DNA of 64,000 nt. It comes from Streptomyces sp. SID8352 (GTDB lineage: Bacteria; Actinomycetota; Actinomycetes; Streptomycetales; Streptomycetaceae). The notes under the pieces were generated by a model. The model was not told the DNA's origin. It saw only the letters and a program-made list of their open reading frames with translations, and made no database searches. The position numbers and the translations under genes are program-made. The DNA is taken from positions 335,879-399,878 of the forward strand of contig NZ_WWGX01000030.1 in NCBI RefSeq assembly GCF_009862265.1, read 5' to 3'. Shown here piece after piece: positions 43,062-52,679 of the stretch (position 1 is its first letter; every line of letters starts with the position of its first letter).

Positions 43062-44021
43062 TCAGAGCTTGACGCGGACGTCCTTGCGGAACTTGGCGGT
43101 CAGTTCGGCGGCCTTCCCCAGGTCGGCGGACTTGCCCGACAGGGCGTCGACGAGGTTGATGTTCATGACGACGCCGAGCGTGCTGTGGTCGCTCCAGATG
43201 CAGATCGGCATGCTGAAGTTCTCCGGCCCGACGGCGGGTTCCGAGGAGCCGCCGCTGTCGTTCGCGGCGCTGGCCTCCTGGCACTTCATGACCGCGCCGT
43301 CCAGACCGGCCGGGGAGAACGCCTTGGGTTCGCCGACGAGCTTGCCCTCGCTGTCGTCCTCCTTGAGGGCGTTCTTCAGCATCTCGTCGAACATCGAGTC
43401 GACGAGCTTCTCCGGGTCCTCGATCTCCCCGTAGACACCCATGAAGGAGATCATCTTCATGGCGAGCGGGTTCGACTTGTCGCCGGCCTCGTACTGGGCG
43501 GTGACGTCCTTGGGGTTGGTGACGCCGTACTTCTCGGCCTGCTTGATGTCGTCCTTGTCGAAGCTGCTGCTGTCCTCGGATTCGCCCTTCTTGTACGTGC
43601 CGTCGAGCACGGTGCCGGGCGTCGTGAGCTTGTGGGGACCGTCGTCGGCGATGTCGCTGCCGCCGCCCTTGCCGCCGAGGACGAAGTACGCGCCGACGGC
43701 CAGAGCCACCACGAGGGCCGCGCCGCCGATGATCAGGCCGGTCTTCTTCCCGCCGCCCGAGGGGGGCGGCGGCTGCGGCGCACCGTAGGGGGGCTGGCCG
43801 TACGGCGGCTGCTGGCCGTAGGGGGGCTGCTGGGGCGGGACGCCGCCCTGCTGGGGCTGCTGCTGCGGGTAGCCGTATCCCGGCTGCGGGGGAGGGGCCT
43901 GCTGCGGGTAGCCGTAGCCGGGCTGGGGGGCCTGCGGCTGCTGGCCGTAGGGCCCCTGCTGGCCGTACGGTCCGGGCTGCTGGGGCTGCCCGCCGTACGG
44001 GCCCGGCTGGTTGTGACTCAT
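43062..44021 (-). CDS. Pro/Gln/Gly/Tyr-rich membrane-anchored protein of unknown function
   Basis: A 319-residue protein in three parts: a low-complexity cytoplasmic N-terminus (1-90) of repeated PGPYGQQ and PGYGYPQQ units; one membrane helix (about 95-117, TGLIIGGAALVVALAVGAYFVLGG); and an extracytoplasmic domain (about 120-319, containing VTAQYEAGDK and ICIWSDHSTLGVVMNINL with two Cys). Streptomyces encode many such paralogues and none has a firm function. The ATG at 44021 follows GGAGGGGAACCCC. Confidence 0.75.
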   Translation of the reverse strand: MSHNQPGPYGGQPQQPGPYGQQGPYGQQPQAPQPGYGYPQQAPPPQPGYGYPQQQPQQGGVPPQQPPYGQQPPYGQPPYGAPQPPPPSGGGKKTGLIIGGAALVVALAVGAYFVLGGKGGGSDIADDGPHKLTTPGTVLDGTYKKGESEDSSSFDKDDIKQAEKYGVTNPKDVTAQYEAGDKSNPLAMKMISFMGVYGEIEDPEKLVDSMFDEMLKNALKEDDSEGKLVGEPKAFSPAGLDGAVMKCQEASAANDSGGSSEPAVGPENFSMPICIWSDHSTLGVVMNINLVDALSGKSADLGKAAELTAKFRKDVRVKL

Positions 44022-44203
44022 GACGGGGTTCCCCTCCAGATGTTTACACGGTGCTGACATCCTGACGCAGACATGCCTTCCGCAGAGCATCGGGGGCCCC
44101 ACCGTTACAAAGCGCGCGGGTTTCGGAACAGAGCCGTGACGCCGCCGGGCGGCACGCTGTCCGGGGAGACCCGGGTGCCGCGCCGGAAGGGCGCGGCCCT
44201 CCG

Positions 44204-44219
44204 TAGACTGGGGCCCGTG
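44204..44219 (+). promoter_or_regulatory. Leaderless promoter of folC
   Basis: TAGACT is followed by seven bases and the GTG start codon of folC, with no Shine-Dalgarno sequence, so transcription should begin at or next to the start codon. Confidence 0.6.
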
Positions 44220-45737
44220 AGTGAGCTTCCCCCGCGTGACAGCAGCGAGCAGCCCGACCCGTCGGAGGCGTTCGAGGAGATCGTCGCCGCCGAGACCGGG
44301 CGCGACCCCGATCTCGCGGTGATCGAGGCCGGCAGCCGGACCCTGCGCACCCGGGGCGGTCCGCCCCGGGGCGAGGAGCCGGCGCGTCCGAAGGACCCGG
44401 AGACCGACCGGGCGCTGCGCGAGGTGGAGGCGGAGCTGGCGTCCCGCTGGGGCGAGACCAAGCTGGAGCCCTCCGTCTCCCGGATCGCCGCCCTGATGGA
44501 CATCCTGGGCGACCCGCAGCGGGCCTACCCCTCCATCCACATCACCGGGACCAACGGCAAGACCTCCACGGCCCGCATGATCGAGGCCCTGCTCGGCGCC
44601 TTCGAGCTGCGCACCGGCCGGTACACCTCGCCGCACGTGCAGTCGGTCACCGAGCGGATCAGCCTGGACGGGGCGCCCGTCTCCGCCGAGCGGTTCGTCG
44701 AGACGTACCGGGACATCGCACCCTACGTGGCGATGGTCGACGAGCGGCAGGAGTACCGGCTCTCCTTCTTCGAGGTGCTGACCGGCATGGCCTACGCCGC
44801 CTTCGCCGACGCGCCGGTCGACGTGGCCGTCGTCGAGGTCGGCATGGGCGGCACCTGGGACGCCACCAACGTCATCGACGCGCGGGTCGCCGTCGTCACC
44901 CCCATCTCCCTGGACCACACCGACCGGCTGGGCGGGACGCCCGCCGAGATCGCCGCGGAGAAGGCCGGGGTCATCAAGTCCGACGCCACGGTGATCCTCG
45001 CCCAGCAGCCGGTGGACGCGGCCCGGGTGCTGCTGAGGAAGGCAGTCGACCTGGACGCCACCGCGGCCCGCGAGGGCCTGGAGTTCGGGGTCGTCGCCCG
45101 CCGGGTCGCCGTCGGCGGTCAGCTGATGACCCTGCGCGGACTGGGCGGCGACTACCCGGAGCTGTACCTGCCGCTGCACGGCGCCCACCAGGCGCACAAC
45201 GCGGCCGTGGCGCTCGCCGCCGTCGAGGCGTTCTTCGGCGTCGGGGCGCAGCACTCCGAGCCGCTGGACGTCGAGACCGTCCGCAAGGCGTTCGCCGCGG
45301 TGACCTCGCCGGGGCGGATGGAGGTCGTCCGCAGCTCGCCCACCGTCGTCCTGGACGCGGCGCACAACCCCGCCGGGGCCCGGGTCACCGCCGAGGCCAT
45401 CGGGGAGGCGTTCCAGTTCAGCCGGCTGATCGGGGTGGTCGGCGCGAGCGACGACAAGGACGTGCGGGGTCTGCTGGAGGCGTTCGAGCCGGTCTTCGCG
45501 GAGATCGTCGTCACCCGCAACTCCAGCCACCGCGCCATGGACGTGGACGCGCTGGCCGCCGTCGCCGTCGAGGTGTTCGGCGAGGAGCGGGTCCAGGTCG
45601 AGCCCCGGCTGCCCGACGCCCTGGAGGCCGCGATCACCCTGGCCGAGGAGGAGGGCGAGTTCTCCGGCGGCGGCGTCCTCGTCACCGGTTCCGTCATCAC
45701 CGTCGGCGAGGCCCGACTGCTCCTGGGGAAGGGCTGA
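44217..45737 (+). CDS. folC: Bifunctional folylpolyglutamate synthase/dihydrofolate synthase
   Basis: Mur-ligase-type enzyme adding glutamate to dihydropteroate and folates, 506 residues. The ATP loop HITGTNGKTSTARM is near residues 104-117. Other marks are GRYTSPHVQSVTERIS, VEVGMGGTWDATN and LDAAHNPAGA (the start of the C-terminal glutamate domain). An acidic extra N-terminus (1-65) is typical for Streptomyces. The GTG at 44217 fits a leaderless message. The DUF4233 gene follows by five bases. Confidence 0.94.
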   Translation: MSELPPRDSSEQPDPSEAFEEIVAAETGRDPDLAVIEAGSRTLRTRGGPPRGEEPARPKDPETDRALREVEAELASRWGETKLEPSVSRIAALMDILGDPQRAYPSIHITGTNGKTSTARMIEALLGAFELRTGRYTSPHVQSVTERISLDGAPVSAERFVETYRDIAPYVAMVDERQEYRLSFFEVLTGMAYAAFADAPVDVAVVEVGMGGTWDATNVIDARVAVVTPISLDHTDRLGGTPAEIAAEKAGVIKSDATVILAQQPVDAARVLLRKAVDLDATAAREGLEFGVVARRVAVGGQLMTLRGLGGDYPELYLPLHGAHQAHNAAVALAAVEAFFGVGAQHSEPLDVETVRKAFAAVTSPGRMEVVRSSPTVVLDAAHNPAGARVTAEAIGEAFQFSRLIGVVGASDDKDVRGLLEAFEPVFAEIVVTRNSSHRAMDVDALAAVAVEVFGEERVQVEPRLPDALEAAITLAEEEGEFSGGGVLVTGSVITVGEARLLLGKG

Positions 45738-45742
45738 GATCC

Positions 45743-46102
45743 GTGCGCACGCTCTGTTCTTCGACACTGATCGGTGAGTTCTTCGTCATCGGGTTCGCCG
45801 GACTGGTCGCCATGAAGGACCCGGACCTGTCCATGGGGACGGTCTGGACGGTCAGCGGCATCGCCATGTTCCTGTGCGTCGCGCTGTGCGGCGTGGTGAC
45901 CCGGCCCGGGGGCGTGGCCCTCGGCTGGGCGCTGCAGATCGCCCTGCTCGCCTCGGGCTTCGTCGTGCCGACGATGTTCTTCCTGGGCGTCGTCTTCGCC
46001 GGCCTGTGGTGGGCCTCGGTGCACTACGGGCGGAAGGTCGACGAGGCCAAGGCCCGCTTCGCGGCCCAGGCGGAGGCCGCCGCCGCGCCGGACACCGCCT
46101 GA
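45743..46102 (+). CDS. DUF4233 small membrane protein
   Basis: A 119-residue protein with four predicted helices (about 6-24, 32-50, 56-72, 76-92) and a charged Ala/Glu tail (ARFAAQAEAAAA). The sequence GVVTRPGGVALGWALQIALLASGFVVPTMF is the DUF4233 core. In actinobacteria it lies between folC and ndk as here, cotranscribed with folC. Function unknown. Confidence 0.85.
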   Translation: MRTLCSSTLIGEFFVIGFAGLVAMKDPDLSMGTVWTVSGIAMFLCVALCGVVTRPGGVALGWALQIALLASGFVVPTMFFLGVVFAGLWWASVHYGRKVDEAKARFAAQAEAAAAPDTA

Positions 46103-46313
46103 CCGAGGGCGGCCCGGCCGGGGGCCCGGGGAGGGGAACTCCGGGGGCGGGAACCCCCGAGGGACCCGCGGGCCGTACGCGGCCGTCCGGGTGACCGGGG
46201 CGCTCCGGCTCCTCCGGGCGGACCTCCGCGCCTGACGCTGCGTGACGGGCGGCGCGACACGCCCGGTAACCTCAGTCATCAGCCGGCACAACCGCACTCC
46301 CAAGGAGCCTTCC

Positions 46314-46727
46314 GTGACCCAGCGCAGCCTCGTCCTCCTCAAGCCCGACGCCGTCCGGCGCGGTCTGACCGGCGAGATCATCAGCCGTGTCGAGCGCAAG
46401 GCCGGCTGGCGGATCACCGCGCTGGAGCTGCGCACCCTGGACGCCGGGACGCTGGAGCAGCACTACGGCGAGCACAAGGGCAAGCCCTTCTACGAGCCCC
46501 TGGTCGCGTTCATGGCGTCCGGCCCGGTCGTCGCGATGATCGTCGAGGGCGAGCGGGTCATCGAGGGCGTGCGCGCCCTGGCCGGCCCGACCGACCCCAT
46601 CGCCGCCGCCCCCGGCTCCATCCGCGGTGACTTCGGTGTCATCGTCCGGGAGAACCTGATCCACGCCTCCGACTCCGAGGAGTCCGCCGAGCGCGAGGTG
46701 AAGATCTTCTTCCCCGACCGGGCCTGA
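46314..46727 (+). CDS. ndk: Nucleoside diphosphate kinase
   Basis: Transfers the gamma-phosphate between nucleoside di- and triphosphates, 137 residues. The phosphorylated His117 is in NLIHASDSEESAEREV, and KPDAVRRGL at the N-terminus is the nucleotide-site lysine region. The GTG at 46314 has CAAGGAG upstream; upstream in-frame codons lack homology. Confidence 0.97.
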   Translation: MTQRSLVLLKPDAVRRGLTGEIISRVERKAGWRITALELRTLDAGTLEQHYGEHKGKPFYEPLVAFMASGPVVAMIVEGERVIEGVRALAGPTDPIAAAPGSIRGDFGVIVRENLIHASDSEESAEREVKIFFPDRA

Positions 46728-47022
46728 ACCACCGGGAGCGGTTCCTCCTGACGGGCCATCAGTTCGATGCCGGGCGGCGGGGCCGGGGGCGGTCGCGCCG
46801 ACGGCGGCCCGCCCCGTGGCATGCGCGTGCCGATCGGGGGAACGCGTGCCACCGTTGGCCCGTCTCCACAAGCGGGGCGCCCCGCCATCTGCTGACAATG
46901 GCGAAGACCCTCGCGCGGTGCTCGCGAAAGCGCGTCTACCATGGAAGCCTTCACGTCACCGCACCCACCCTCCGCCCTCCTGAAACGCCCTCAAGGGCTC
47001 CGGGAGGGCCAGTCGAATCCTG

Positions 47023-48054
47023 ATGGGGAACTCAATGTCGTTCATCGGCCGTGACATGGCTGTCGACCTCGGGACCGCCAACACGCTGGTGTACGTCAGG
47101 GGTCGCGGGATCGTACTCAACGAGCCCTCCGTCGTCGCGATCAACACCAACACCGGTGGCATCCTCGCGGTCGGCGCCGAGGCGAAGAAGATGATCGGAC
47201 GCACCCCCGGCAACATCGTCGCCGTGCGCCCGCTGAAGGACGGCGTCATCGCCGACTTCGAGATCACCGAGCGGATGCTCCGCTACTTCATCCTCAAGAT
47301 CCACAAGCGGCGCTACCTGGCCCGGCCGCGGGTCGTCGTCTGCGTCCCCTCGGGCATCACCGGCGTCGAGCGCCGCGCCGTGATCGAGGCGTCGTCCCAG
47401 GCCGGCGCCCGCCAGGTGCACATCGTGGAGGAGCCCATGGCCGCGGCCATCGGCTCCGGCCTGCCGGTCCACGAGGCCACCGGCAACATGGTGGTCGACA
47501 TCGGCGGCGGCACCACGGAGGTCGCGGTCATCTCGCTCGGCGGCATCGTCACCGCCCAGTCCATCCGCGTCGCGGGCGACGAGCTGGACAACGCGATCAT
47601 CCAGTACGTCAAGAAGGAGTACAGCCTCCTGCTGGGCGAGCGCACGGCCGAGCAGATCAAGCTCACCATCGGCTCCGCGTACGACCTCGACGCCGACGAG
47701 CACACCGAGATCCGGGGCCGCGACCTCGTCTCCGGACTGCCCAAGACCGTGGTCATCTCGGCCGCCGAGGTCCGCAAGGCGATCGAGGAGCCGGTCAACG
47801 CCATCGTCGACGCTGTCAAGACGACCCTGGACAAGTGCCCGCCGGAGCTGTCCGGCGACATCATGGACCGCGGCATCGTGCTCACCGGCGGCGGCGCCCT
47901 GCTGCGCGGCCTCGACGAGCGGCTGCGCCGGGAGACCGGGATGCCGATCCACATCGCCGAGGACCCGCTGGACAGCGTGGCGCTCGGTTCCGGCAAGTGC
48001 GTCGAGGAGTTCGAGGCGCTGCAGCAGGTACTGGACGCCCAGCCGCGTCGATGA
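47023..48054 (+). CDS. mreB: Actin-like cell-shape/spore-wall protein MreB
   Basis: Bacterial actin, 343 residues. The ATPase phosphate loops are [11 protein letters not shown] and [16 protein letters not shown], with the adenosine motif [18 protein letters not shown]. In Streptomyces MreB is needed for spore-wall integrity rather than vegetative growth. The ATG at 47023 gives MGNSMSF; the ATG at 47035 has the better spaced GGGGAA and may be the true start. It is followed by a hairpin and a 316-bp gap before mreC. The 295-bp spacer upstream (46728-47022) holds its promoters, which I cannot place securely. Confidence 0.96.
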   Translation: MGNSMSFIGRDMAVDLGTANTLVYVRGRGIVLNEPSVVAINTNTGGILAVGAEAKKMIGRTPGNIVAVRPLKDGVIADFEITERMLRYFILKIHKRRYLARPRVVVCVPSGITGVERRAVIEASSQAGARQVHIVEEPMAAAIGSGLPVHEATGNMVVDIGGGTTEVAVISLGGIVTAQSIRVAGDELDNAIIQYVKKEYSLLLGERTAEQIKLTIGSAYDLDADEHTEIRGRDLVSGLPKTVVISAAEVRKAIEEPVNAIVDAVKTTLDKCPPELSGDIMDRGIVLTGGGALLRGLDERLRRETGMPIHIAEDPLDSVALGSGKCVEEFEALQQVLDAQPRR

Positions 48055-48068
48055 CGGCAGTGCTCCGG

Positions 48069-48106
48069 TTCCGCCGTACGAGACGCTCCCCCCTCGTACG
48101 GCGGAA
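48069..48106 (+). terminator. Hairpin (terminator/attenuator) between mreB and mreC
   Basis: Perfect 14-bp stem TTCCGCCGTACGAG/CTCGTACGGCGGAA, 15 bases after the mreB stop. It would let mreB be transcribed more than mreCD. Confidence 0.75.
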
Positions 48107-48160
48107 CGTTGACATAGAGACAGGGGCCCGTCTCCCGGCGGGCCCACCCGGACACCGTCC

Positions 48161-48186
48161 CGCGCGTCCGCCCGGGCGGACGCGCG
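48161..48186. repeat. Perfect 26-nt palindrome in the mreB-mreC spacer
   Basis: CGCGCGTCCGCCC is followed immediately by its exact reverse complement, with no loop. It could be a binding site or a second hairpin. It lies 185 bases before the mreC start in a spacer with no other feature. Confidence 0.8.
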
Positions 48187-48370
48187 GACACCGGCGCGGA
48201 GGGCGCCGGGACGACGCGGACCACGGGGGCCGCGACCGCCCCGCGGCCCGCGCGGGCACCCCCCGGAGACACCGTCCGCCACCTGCCCGCTGACCACCTG
48301 ACCGCCCCGCACACCGCACACCGCACACGAAGACTCTCCGACTCCGACGAGGAAGGCACGGCCGCCGCAC

Positions 48371-49450
48371 GTGAGGGACACGAAAGAGAGCCGGCTGCTC
48401 CTGGTACTGCTGATCGCCATCGCGTTCGCGCTGATCACGGTGGACATCCGCGGCGGCCAGGACTCACCGGTCGACGGTGCCCGGCAGGCCGCGGCCAATG
48501 TCTTCGGTCCGATCGAGAGCGGGGTGTCGGCCGCGGTCGACCCGGTCGCCAACGCCGTCTCCGCGGTCCGCGACTCCGGTGACCGGCACGACCGGCTCGC
48601 CGCGCTGGAGACGGAGAACGCGGCCCTGAAGGCGAGGCTCGGCAGCGACGAGCGCGGACGCAGCAGACTGCGGCAGTTCGACCGGATGCTCGGCCTGGCC
48701 GGCGCCGGCCAGTACGGCATCAAGGGCGCCCAGGTCATCGCCGTGGGAGCGGCCCAGGGCTTCTCCTGGACCATCACCATCGACGCGGGCGCCAACGACG
48801 GCGTCCGGCGCGACATGACCGTCCTCAACGGCGACGGACTCGTCGGCCGCGTCACCACCGTCGGCCCCGGCACCGCCACCGTGCTGCTCGCCACCGACCC
48901 CGACTTCACCGTCGGCACCCGCATGGAGAGCGGTGACGAACTGGGCTTCGCCTCCGGCCAGGGCGACCGCCCGCTGCGCGTCGAACTGCTCAACGGCAAG
49001 GCCGACGTGAAGAAGGGCGACCGCCTCGTCACCTTCGGCTCCCAGGGCGACAAGCCCTTCGTGCCGGGCGTCCCGGTGGGCACCGTCACCCGTGTCGACC
49101 CCGCCGGCGGCGATCTGACCCGCACCCTCTACGTCACGCCGTTCGCCTCCTTCACCAAGCTCGACATCATCGGCGTCGTCGTCAAGGCGCCCGCCAAGGA
49201 CCCGCGCGACACGGTGCTCCCGGAGAAGTCCCGGCCCAAGCCCGTGCCGACCGTGACGGTCACCGTGACCCCGTCCGCCGGGGTCCCCGACGGCCTCACC
49301 CCCGACGGCCTCACCCCCGGGGGCCGGGTGCCCGACGGACAGGACCCCGCCGCCGGGGGCGACCAGCCGGACCAGGGCGTCCAGCCGGACCAGGGCGTCC
49401 AGCCGGGCGTGACCGCCCCGCCCGGCCCGTCCGGACAGACCGAGCCGTAG
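48371..49450 (+). CDS. mreC: Rod shape-determining protein MreC
   Basis: Bitopic membrane scaffold of the elongation/spore-wall machine, 359 residues: one N-terminal helix (about 9-25), a coiled coil (about 75-105, RLAALETENAALKARL), two beta-barrel domains (GAAQGFSWTITIDAGANDGV and DKPFVPGVPVGTVTRVDP) and a Pro/Gly/Asp tail. The tail holds near-perfect 18-bp direct repeats (QPDQGV, 49365-49412). GTG start. It runs with mreD, pbp2 and rodA as one operon. Confidence 0.93.
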   Translation: MRDTKESRLLLVLLIAIAFALITVDIRGGQDSPVDGARQAAANVFGPIESGVSAAVDPVANAVSAVRDSGDRHDRLAALETENAALKARLGSDERGRSRLRQFDRMLGLAGAGQYGIKGAQVIAVGAAQGFSWTITIDAGANDGVRRDMTVLNGDGLVGRVTTVGPGTATVLLATDPDFTVGTRMESGDELGFASGQGDRPLRVELLNGKADVKKGDRLVTFGSQGDKPFVPGVPVGTVTRVDPAGGDLTRTLYVTPFASFTKLDIIGVVVKAPAKDPRDTVLPEKSRPKPVPTVTVTVTPSAGVPDGLTPDGLTPGGRVPDGQDPAAGGDQPDQGVQPDQGVQPGVTAPPGPSGQTEP

Positions 49451-49464
49451 GAGCCATCCGTCCC

Positions 49465-50136
49465 ATGCGCGTCAACCGAATCCTGCTCTCCGTCTCCCTC
49501 GTCGTCGTCGCCCTGGTGGTCCAGGTCAGCGTCCTGTCCCGGCTCCATCTGCCCGGCGCCGTCCCCGACCTGCTGCTCCTGACCGTGCTGGGCCTCGCCC
49601 TGGTCTACGGACACGTCGGCGGAGCCCTCGTCGGTTTCGGCGCCGGACTCCTCGCCGACCTCGCCCCGCCCGCCGACCACGCCGCCGGCCGCTACGCCCT
49701 GGTGCTCTGCGTCGTCGGCTACCTCGCCGGGCTCGCCAAGCCGGAGAACGGGCGGCTCCGCTCGGCCACCGGGGCGATGGCCGTCGTGGTCGCCGCCGCC
49801 GTCGGCACCACCCTGCTCTACGCCGGGGTCGGCGCCCTGGTCGGGGACACCGCGGCCCGCCATGTCGGGCTGCCGGGGCTGCTCTTCACCGCCGCCCTCT
49901 ACGACCTGCTGCTGGCGCCGTTCGCCGTGCCCGGCATCATGGCCCTGGCCCGGCGGGCCGAGAACGACCCGCTGGCCGACGCCAACGCCGCCGCCCAGAC
50001 CTCCGACATCGCCACCGGCTGGCACGCCTCCGGCACCGGGCTGCGCATCGGCAGCCAGCGCAACGGGCTGCGGGTGAAGGCGGCGCGGGCCCGGGGCGCC
50101 CGGGCGGGCCGCATCAAGGGGGTCAAGCGCCTGTGA
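49465..50136 (+). CDS. mreD: Rod shape-determining protein MreD
   Basis: Polytopic membrane protein of 223 residues with five or six helices, starting ILLSVSLVVVALVVQVSVLSRL. The C-terminus is basic and cytoplasmic. The start lies 14 bases after mreC. The 146-bp gap to pbp2 contains a CCACGA tandem repeat (about 50189-50212). Confidence 0.9.
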   Translation: MRVNRILLSVSLVVVALVVQVSVLSRLHLPGAVPDLLLLTVLGLALVYGHVGGALVGFGAGLLADLAPPADHAAGRYALVLCVVGYLAGLAKPENGRLRSATGAMAVVVAAAVGTTLLYAGVGALVGDTAARHVGLPGLLFTAALYDLLLAPFAVPGIMALARRAENDPLADANAAAQTSDIATGWHASGTGLRIGSQRNGLRVKAARARGARAGRIKGVKRL

Positions 50137-50282
50137 CGACGACCCCGGCGGCGCCCCACGCGACGACCGTCCCGGCGGCGCCCCGCACGACCACGACCAC
50201 GACCACGACGACGGGGGAGGAGCGGCAGTGACCAGCGCCCGCCCGTCGTCCACCAGCACCCTCGACCGAATGGGCCGCGCCC

Positions 50283-52679
50283 ATGACTAACATTCCGGAG
50301 ACCGGCCGCAGCACCCGGGTGCAGACCCGGCTCGTCGTCATCCAGATCCTCGTCCTCTCCCTCCTCGGCACCCTCGGCGCCCGGCTCTGGTACCTCCAGA
50401 TCCGCCAGGGCGACGAGTACGCCCGGGCCGCCTCCGGCAACCACGTCCAGCAGGTCGTCCAGCCCGCCACCCGCGGCTCCATCCTGGACGCCCGCGGCGT
50501 GGCCCTCGCCGACAACGAGACCCGCCTGGTCGTCTCCGCCTCCCGCACCGAGCTGCTCAAGATGCGCGACGACGGCGAGGCCGTCCTCACCAAGCTCGCC
50601 GGGGTGCTCGGCATGAAGCCCCGGGAGGTGCTGGACAAGGTCCGTCTGTGCGACGCCAAGACCCCCCAGCCCTGCTGGAACGGCTCGCCCTACCAGCCGA
50701 TCCCGGTCACCGACGAGGCCACGCCCAAGCAGGCCCTCCAGATCCGCGAGCGCGCCGAGGACTTCCCCGGCATCACCGCCGAGCCCATGGCCGTCCGCCG
50801 CTACGCCGCCCCCGGCAAGTCCAACACCGCCCAGGTCCTCGGCTACCTCTCGCCGGTCACCGACGAGGAGATCCAGAAGGCCCAGGACACCGACTCGCCC
50901 TTCCTCCGCTCCGACCAGGTCGGCCGCTCCGGACTGGAGCGCCAGTACGACAAGGCGCTGCGGGGCAAGGCCGGAGTGACCCGGTACGAGGTCGACAACC
51001 TCGGCCGGGTCATCGGCCGGGCCGAGTCCGACGCGGGCCAGCCCGGCTCCAACCTCGTCACCAGCATCGACGCCCGCGTCCAGCGGGTCGCCGAACACGA
51101 GCTGGACGCGGCGATGAAGGCCGCCCGGCACGAGTTCGACCGCAACACCAACACCACCTACAAGGCCGACGCCGGGGCCGTCGTCGTCATGGAGGCCAGG
51201 ACCGGCCGGGTGGTCGCCATGGCCTCCAACCCGACCTACGACCCCAACGCCTGGGTCGGCGGGATCTCCGCCGCCGACTACCGCAAGCTCACCGGCAAGG
51301 ACTCCAACTACCCGCTGCTCAACCGGGCCACCCAGGGGCAGGCCGCCCCCGGCTCGATCTTCAAGGTGGTCTCCTCGGCCGCCGCGGTGGAGGCCGGCTA
51401 CGACTTCGACGGCCGCTACGACTGCTCCAGCTCCTACTCCGTCGGCAACCAGGTCTTCAAGAACTTCGAGTCCGCCGACGAGGGCGCCATCACCATCGGC
51501 CGCGCCCTGGAGCTCTCCTGCGACACCGTCTTCTACCGGCTCGCCCACGAGCAGTGGAAGAGGGACGGCGGCGCGGACGGCAAGAAGCCGAACGACTACT
51601 TCTACAAGGCCGCCCACCAGTTCGGCCTCGGCAAGGAGACGGGCATCGACCTGCCCAACGAGGTCTCCGGCCGCGTCCCCGACCGCCAGTGGAAGCAGCG
51701 GTACTGGCAGGCCAACAAGGACGGCTGGTGCAAGACGGGGAAGAAGGACGGCTCGTACGTCGAGATGATCGCGTACGAGAACTGTCTGGAGGGCAACAAG
51801 ATGCGTGCCGGTGACTCCATCAACTACTCCATCGGCCAGGGCGACACCCTCGTCACCCCCATCCAGATGGCCACCGTCTACGCGGCCCTCTCCAACGGCG
51901 GCACCCTGTACGACCCGACGATCGGCAAGGCCGTCGTCAGCCCCGACGGCAAGCGGGTCGAGGAGATCAAGCCCACCTCCCACGGCCGGCTGCCCCTCAG
52001 CCGCACCACGCTGGCCAGCATGGACGAGGCCCTCGCGGGCGTCGCCACCCGTGGCACCGCCGCCTGGCGCTTCGGCGGCTGGCCCCAGGACGAGATCCCG
52101 ATGCATGCCAAGACCGGCACGGCCGAGGTCTACGGCAAGCAGACCACCTCCTGGTTCGCCACGTACACCAAGGACTACTCGATCGTCATGACGATCTCCC
52201 AGGGCGGTACGGGCTCCGGCGCCTCGGGCCCCGCCGTCCGCAACATCTACAACGCGCTGTACGGGGTGTCGCCGGACGGCGCGATCGACGCCCGCAGGGC
52301 GCTGCTGCCCCAGCCGCAGAAGGCGCTGCCGAAGATCAAGGCGGACGGCACCATCGTCTCGCCGCGGCTCGCCGAGGACCCGGTGAAGACGCTCCGGCCG
52401 GCCCCGGTGGCCACCGGCGACGCCACCGCCCCCGGCACGGGCCAGGACCAGCAGACCGGGCAGACCGGGCAGGACGAGCAGACCGCGCGGGACCCGGCCG
52501 GGAACCCGCCGGACGGCCAGGACCCGCAGGCGACCCTGAACACCCGGGACGGCGTCAACCGCGACACCCGCCGCCGGCGACGGCGGCGCGGCGGCGCACC
52601 GGGCCGCGGCGGAGCCCCCGGCGGCGGCGCGGGCGGCGGACGCGGCGCACACGGCGGACGACGGGGGGCCCGCGCATGA
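50283..52679 (+). CDS. mrdA: Penicillin-binding protein 2 (class B transpeptidase)
   Basis: Cell-wall transpeptidase partner of RodA, 798 residues. An N-terminal membrane anchor (about 17-38) precedes the dimerisation/pedestal domain and the transpeptidase domain with SxxK at Ser358-Lys361 (PGSIFK), a YSIGQGD segment and KTG at 610-612 (HAKTGTAE). The last 40 residues are unusual: a run of Arg (RRRRRRR) then Gly/Arg repeats. The ATG start is chosen; the stop overlaps the rodA ATG (ATGA), so the two are coupled. Confidence 0.94.
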   Translation: MTNIPETGRSTRVQTRLVVIQILVLSLLGTLGARLWYLQIRQGDEYARAASGNHVQQVVQPATRGSILDARGVALADNETRLVVSASRTELLKMRDDGEAVLTKLAGVLGMKPREVLDKVRLCDAKTPQPCWNGSPYQPIPVTDEATPKQALQIRERAEDFPGITAEPMAVRRYAAPGKSNTAQVLGYLSPVTDEEIQKAQDTDSPFLRSDQVGRSGLERQYDKALRGKAGVTRYEVDNLGRVIGRAESDAGQPGSNLVTSIDARVQRVAEHELDAAMKAARHEFDRNTNTTYKADAGAVVVMEARTGRVVAMASNPTYDPNAWVGGISAADYRKLTGKDSNYPLLNRATQGQAAPGSIFKVVSSAAAVEAGYDFDGRYDCSSSYSVGNQVFKNFESADEGAITIGRALELSCDTVFYRLAHEQWKRDGGADGKKPNDYFYKAAHQFGLGKETGIDLPNEVSGRVPDRQWKQRYWQANKDGWCKTGKKDGSYVEMIAYENCLEGNKMRAGDSINYSIGQGDTLVTPIQMATVYAALSNGGTLYDPTIGKAVVSPDGKRVEEIKPTSHGRLPLSRTTLASMDEALAGVATRGTAAWRFGGWPQDEIPMHAKTGTAEVYGKQTTSWFATYTKDYSIVMTISQGGTGSGASGPAVRNIYNALYGVSPDGAIDARRALLPQPQKALPKIKADGTIVSPRLAEDPVKTLRPAPVATGDATAPGTGQDQQTGQTGQDEQTARDPAGNPPDGQDPQATLNTRDGVNRDTRRRRRRRGGAPGRGGAPGGGAGGGRGAHGGRRGARA

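Noticed and set aside
43062..45767. A 901-codon minus-strand fusion of the Pro/Gln-rich protein with an upstream domain
   Set aside because: The upstream half is antisense to folC. The real start is the ATG at 44021 with a good ribosome-binding site.
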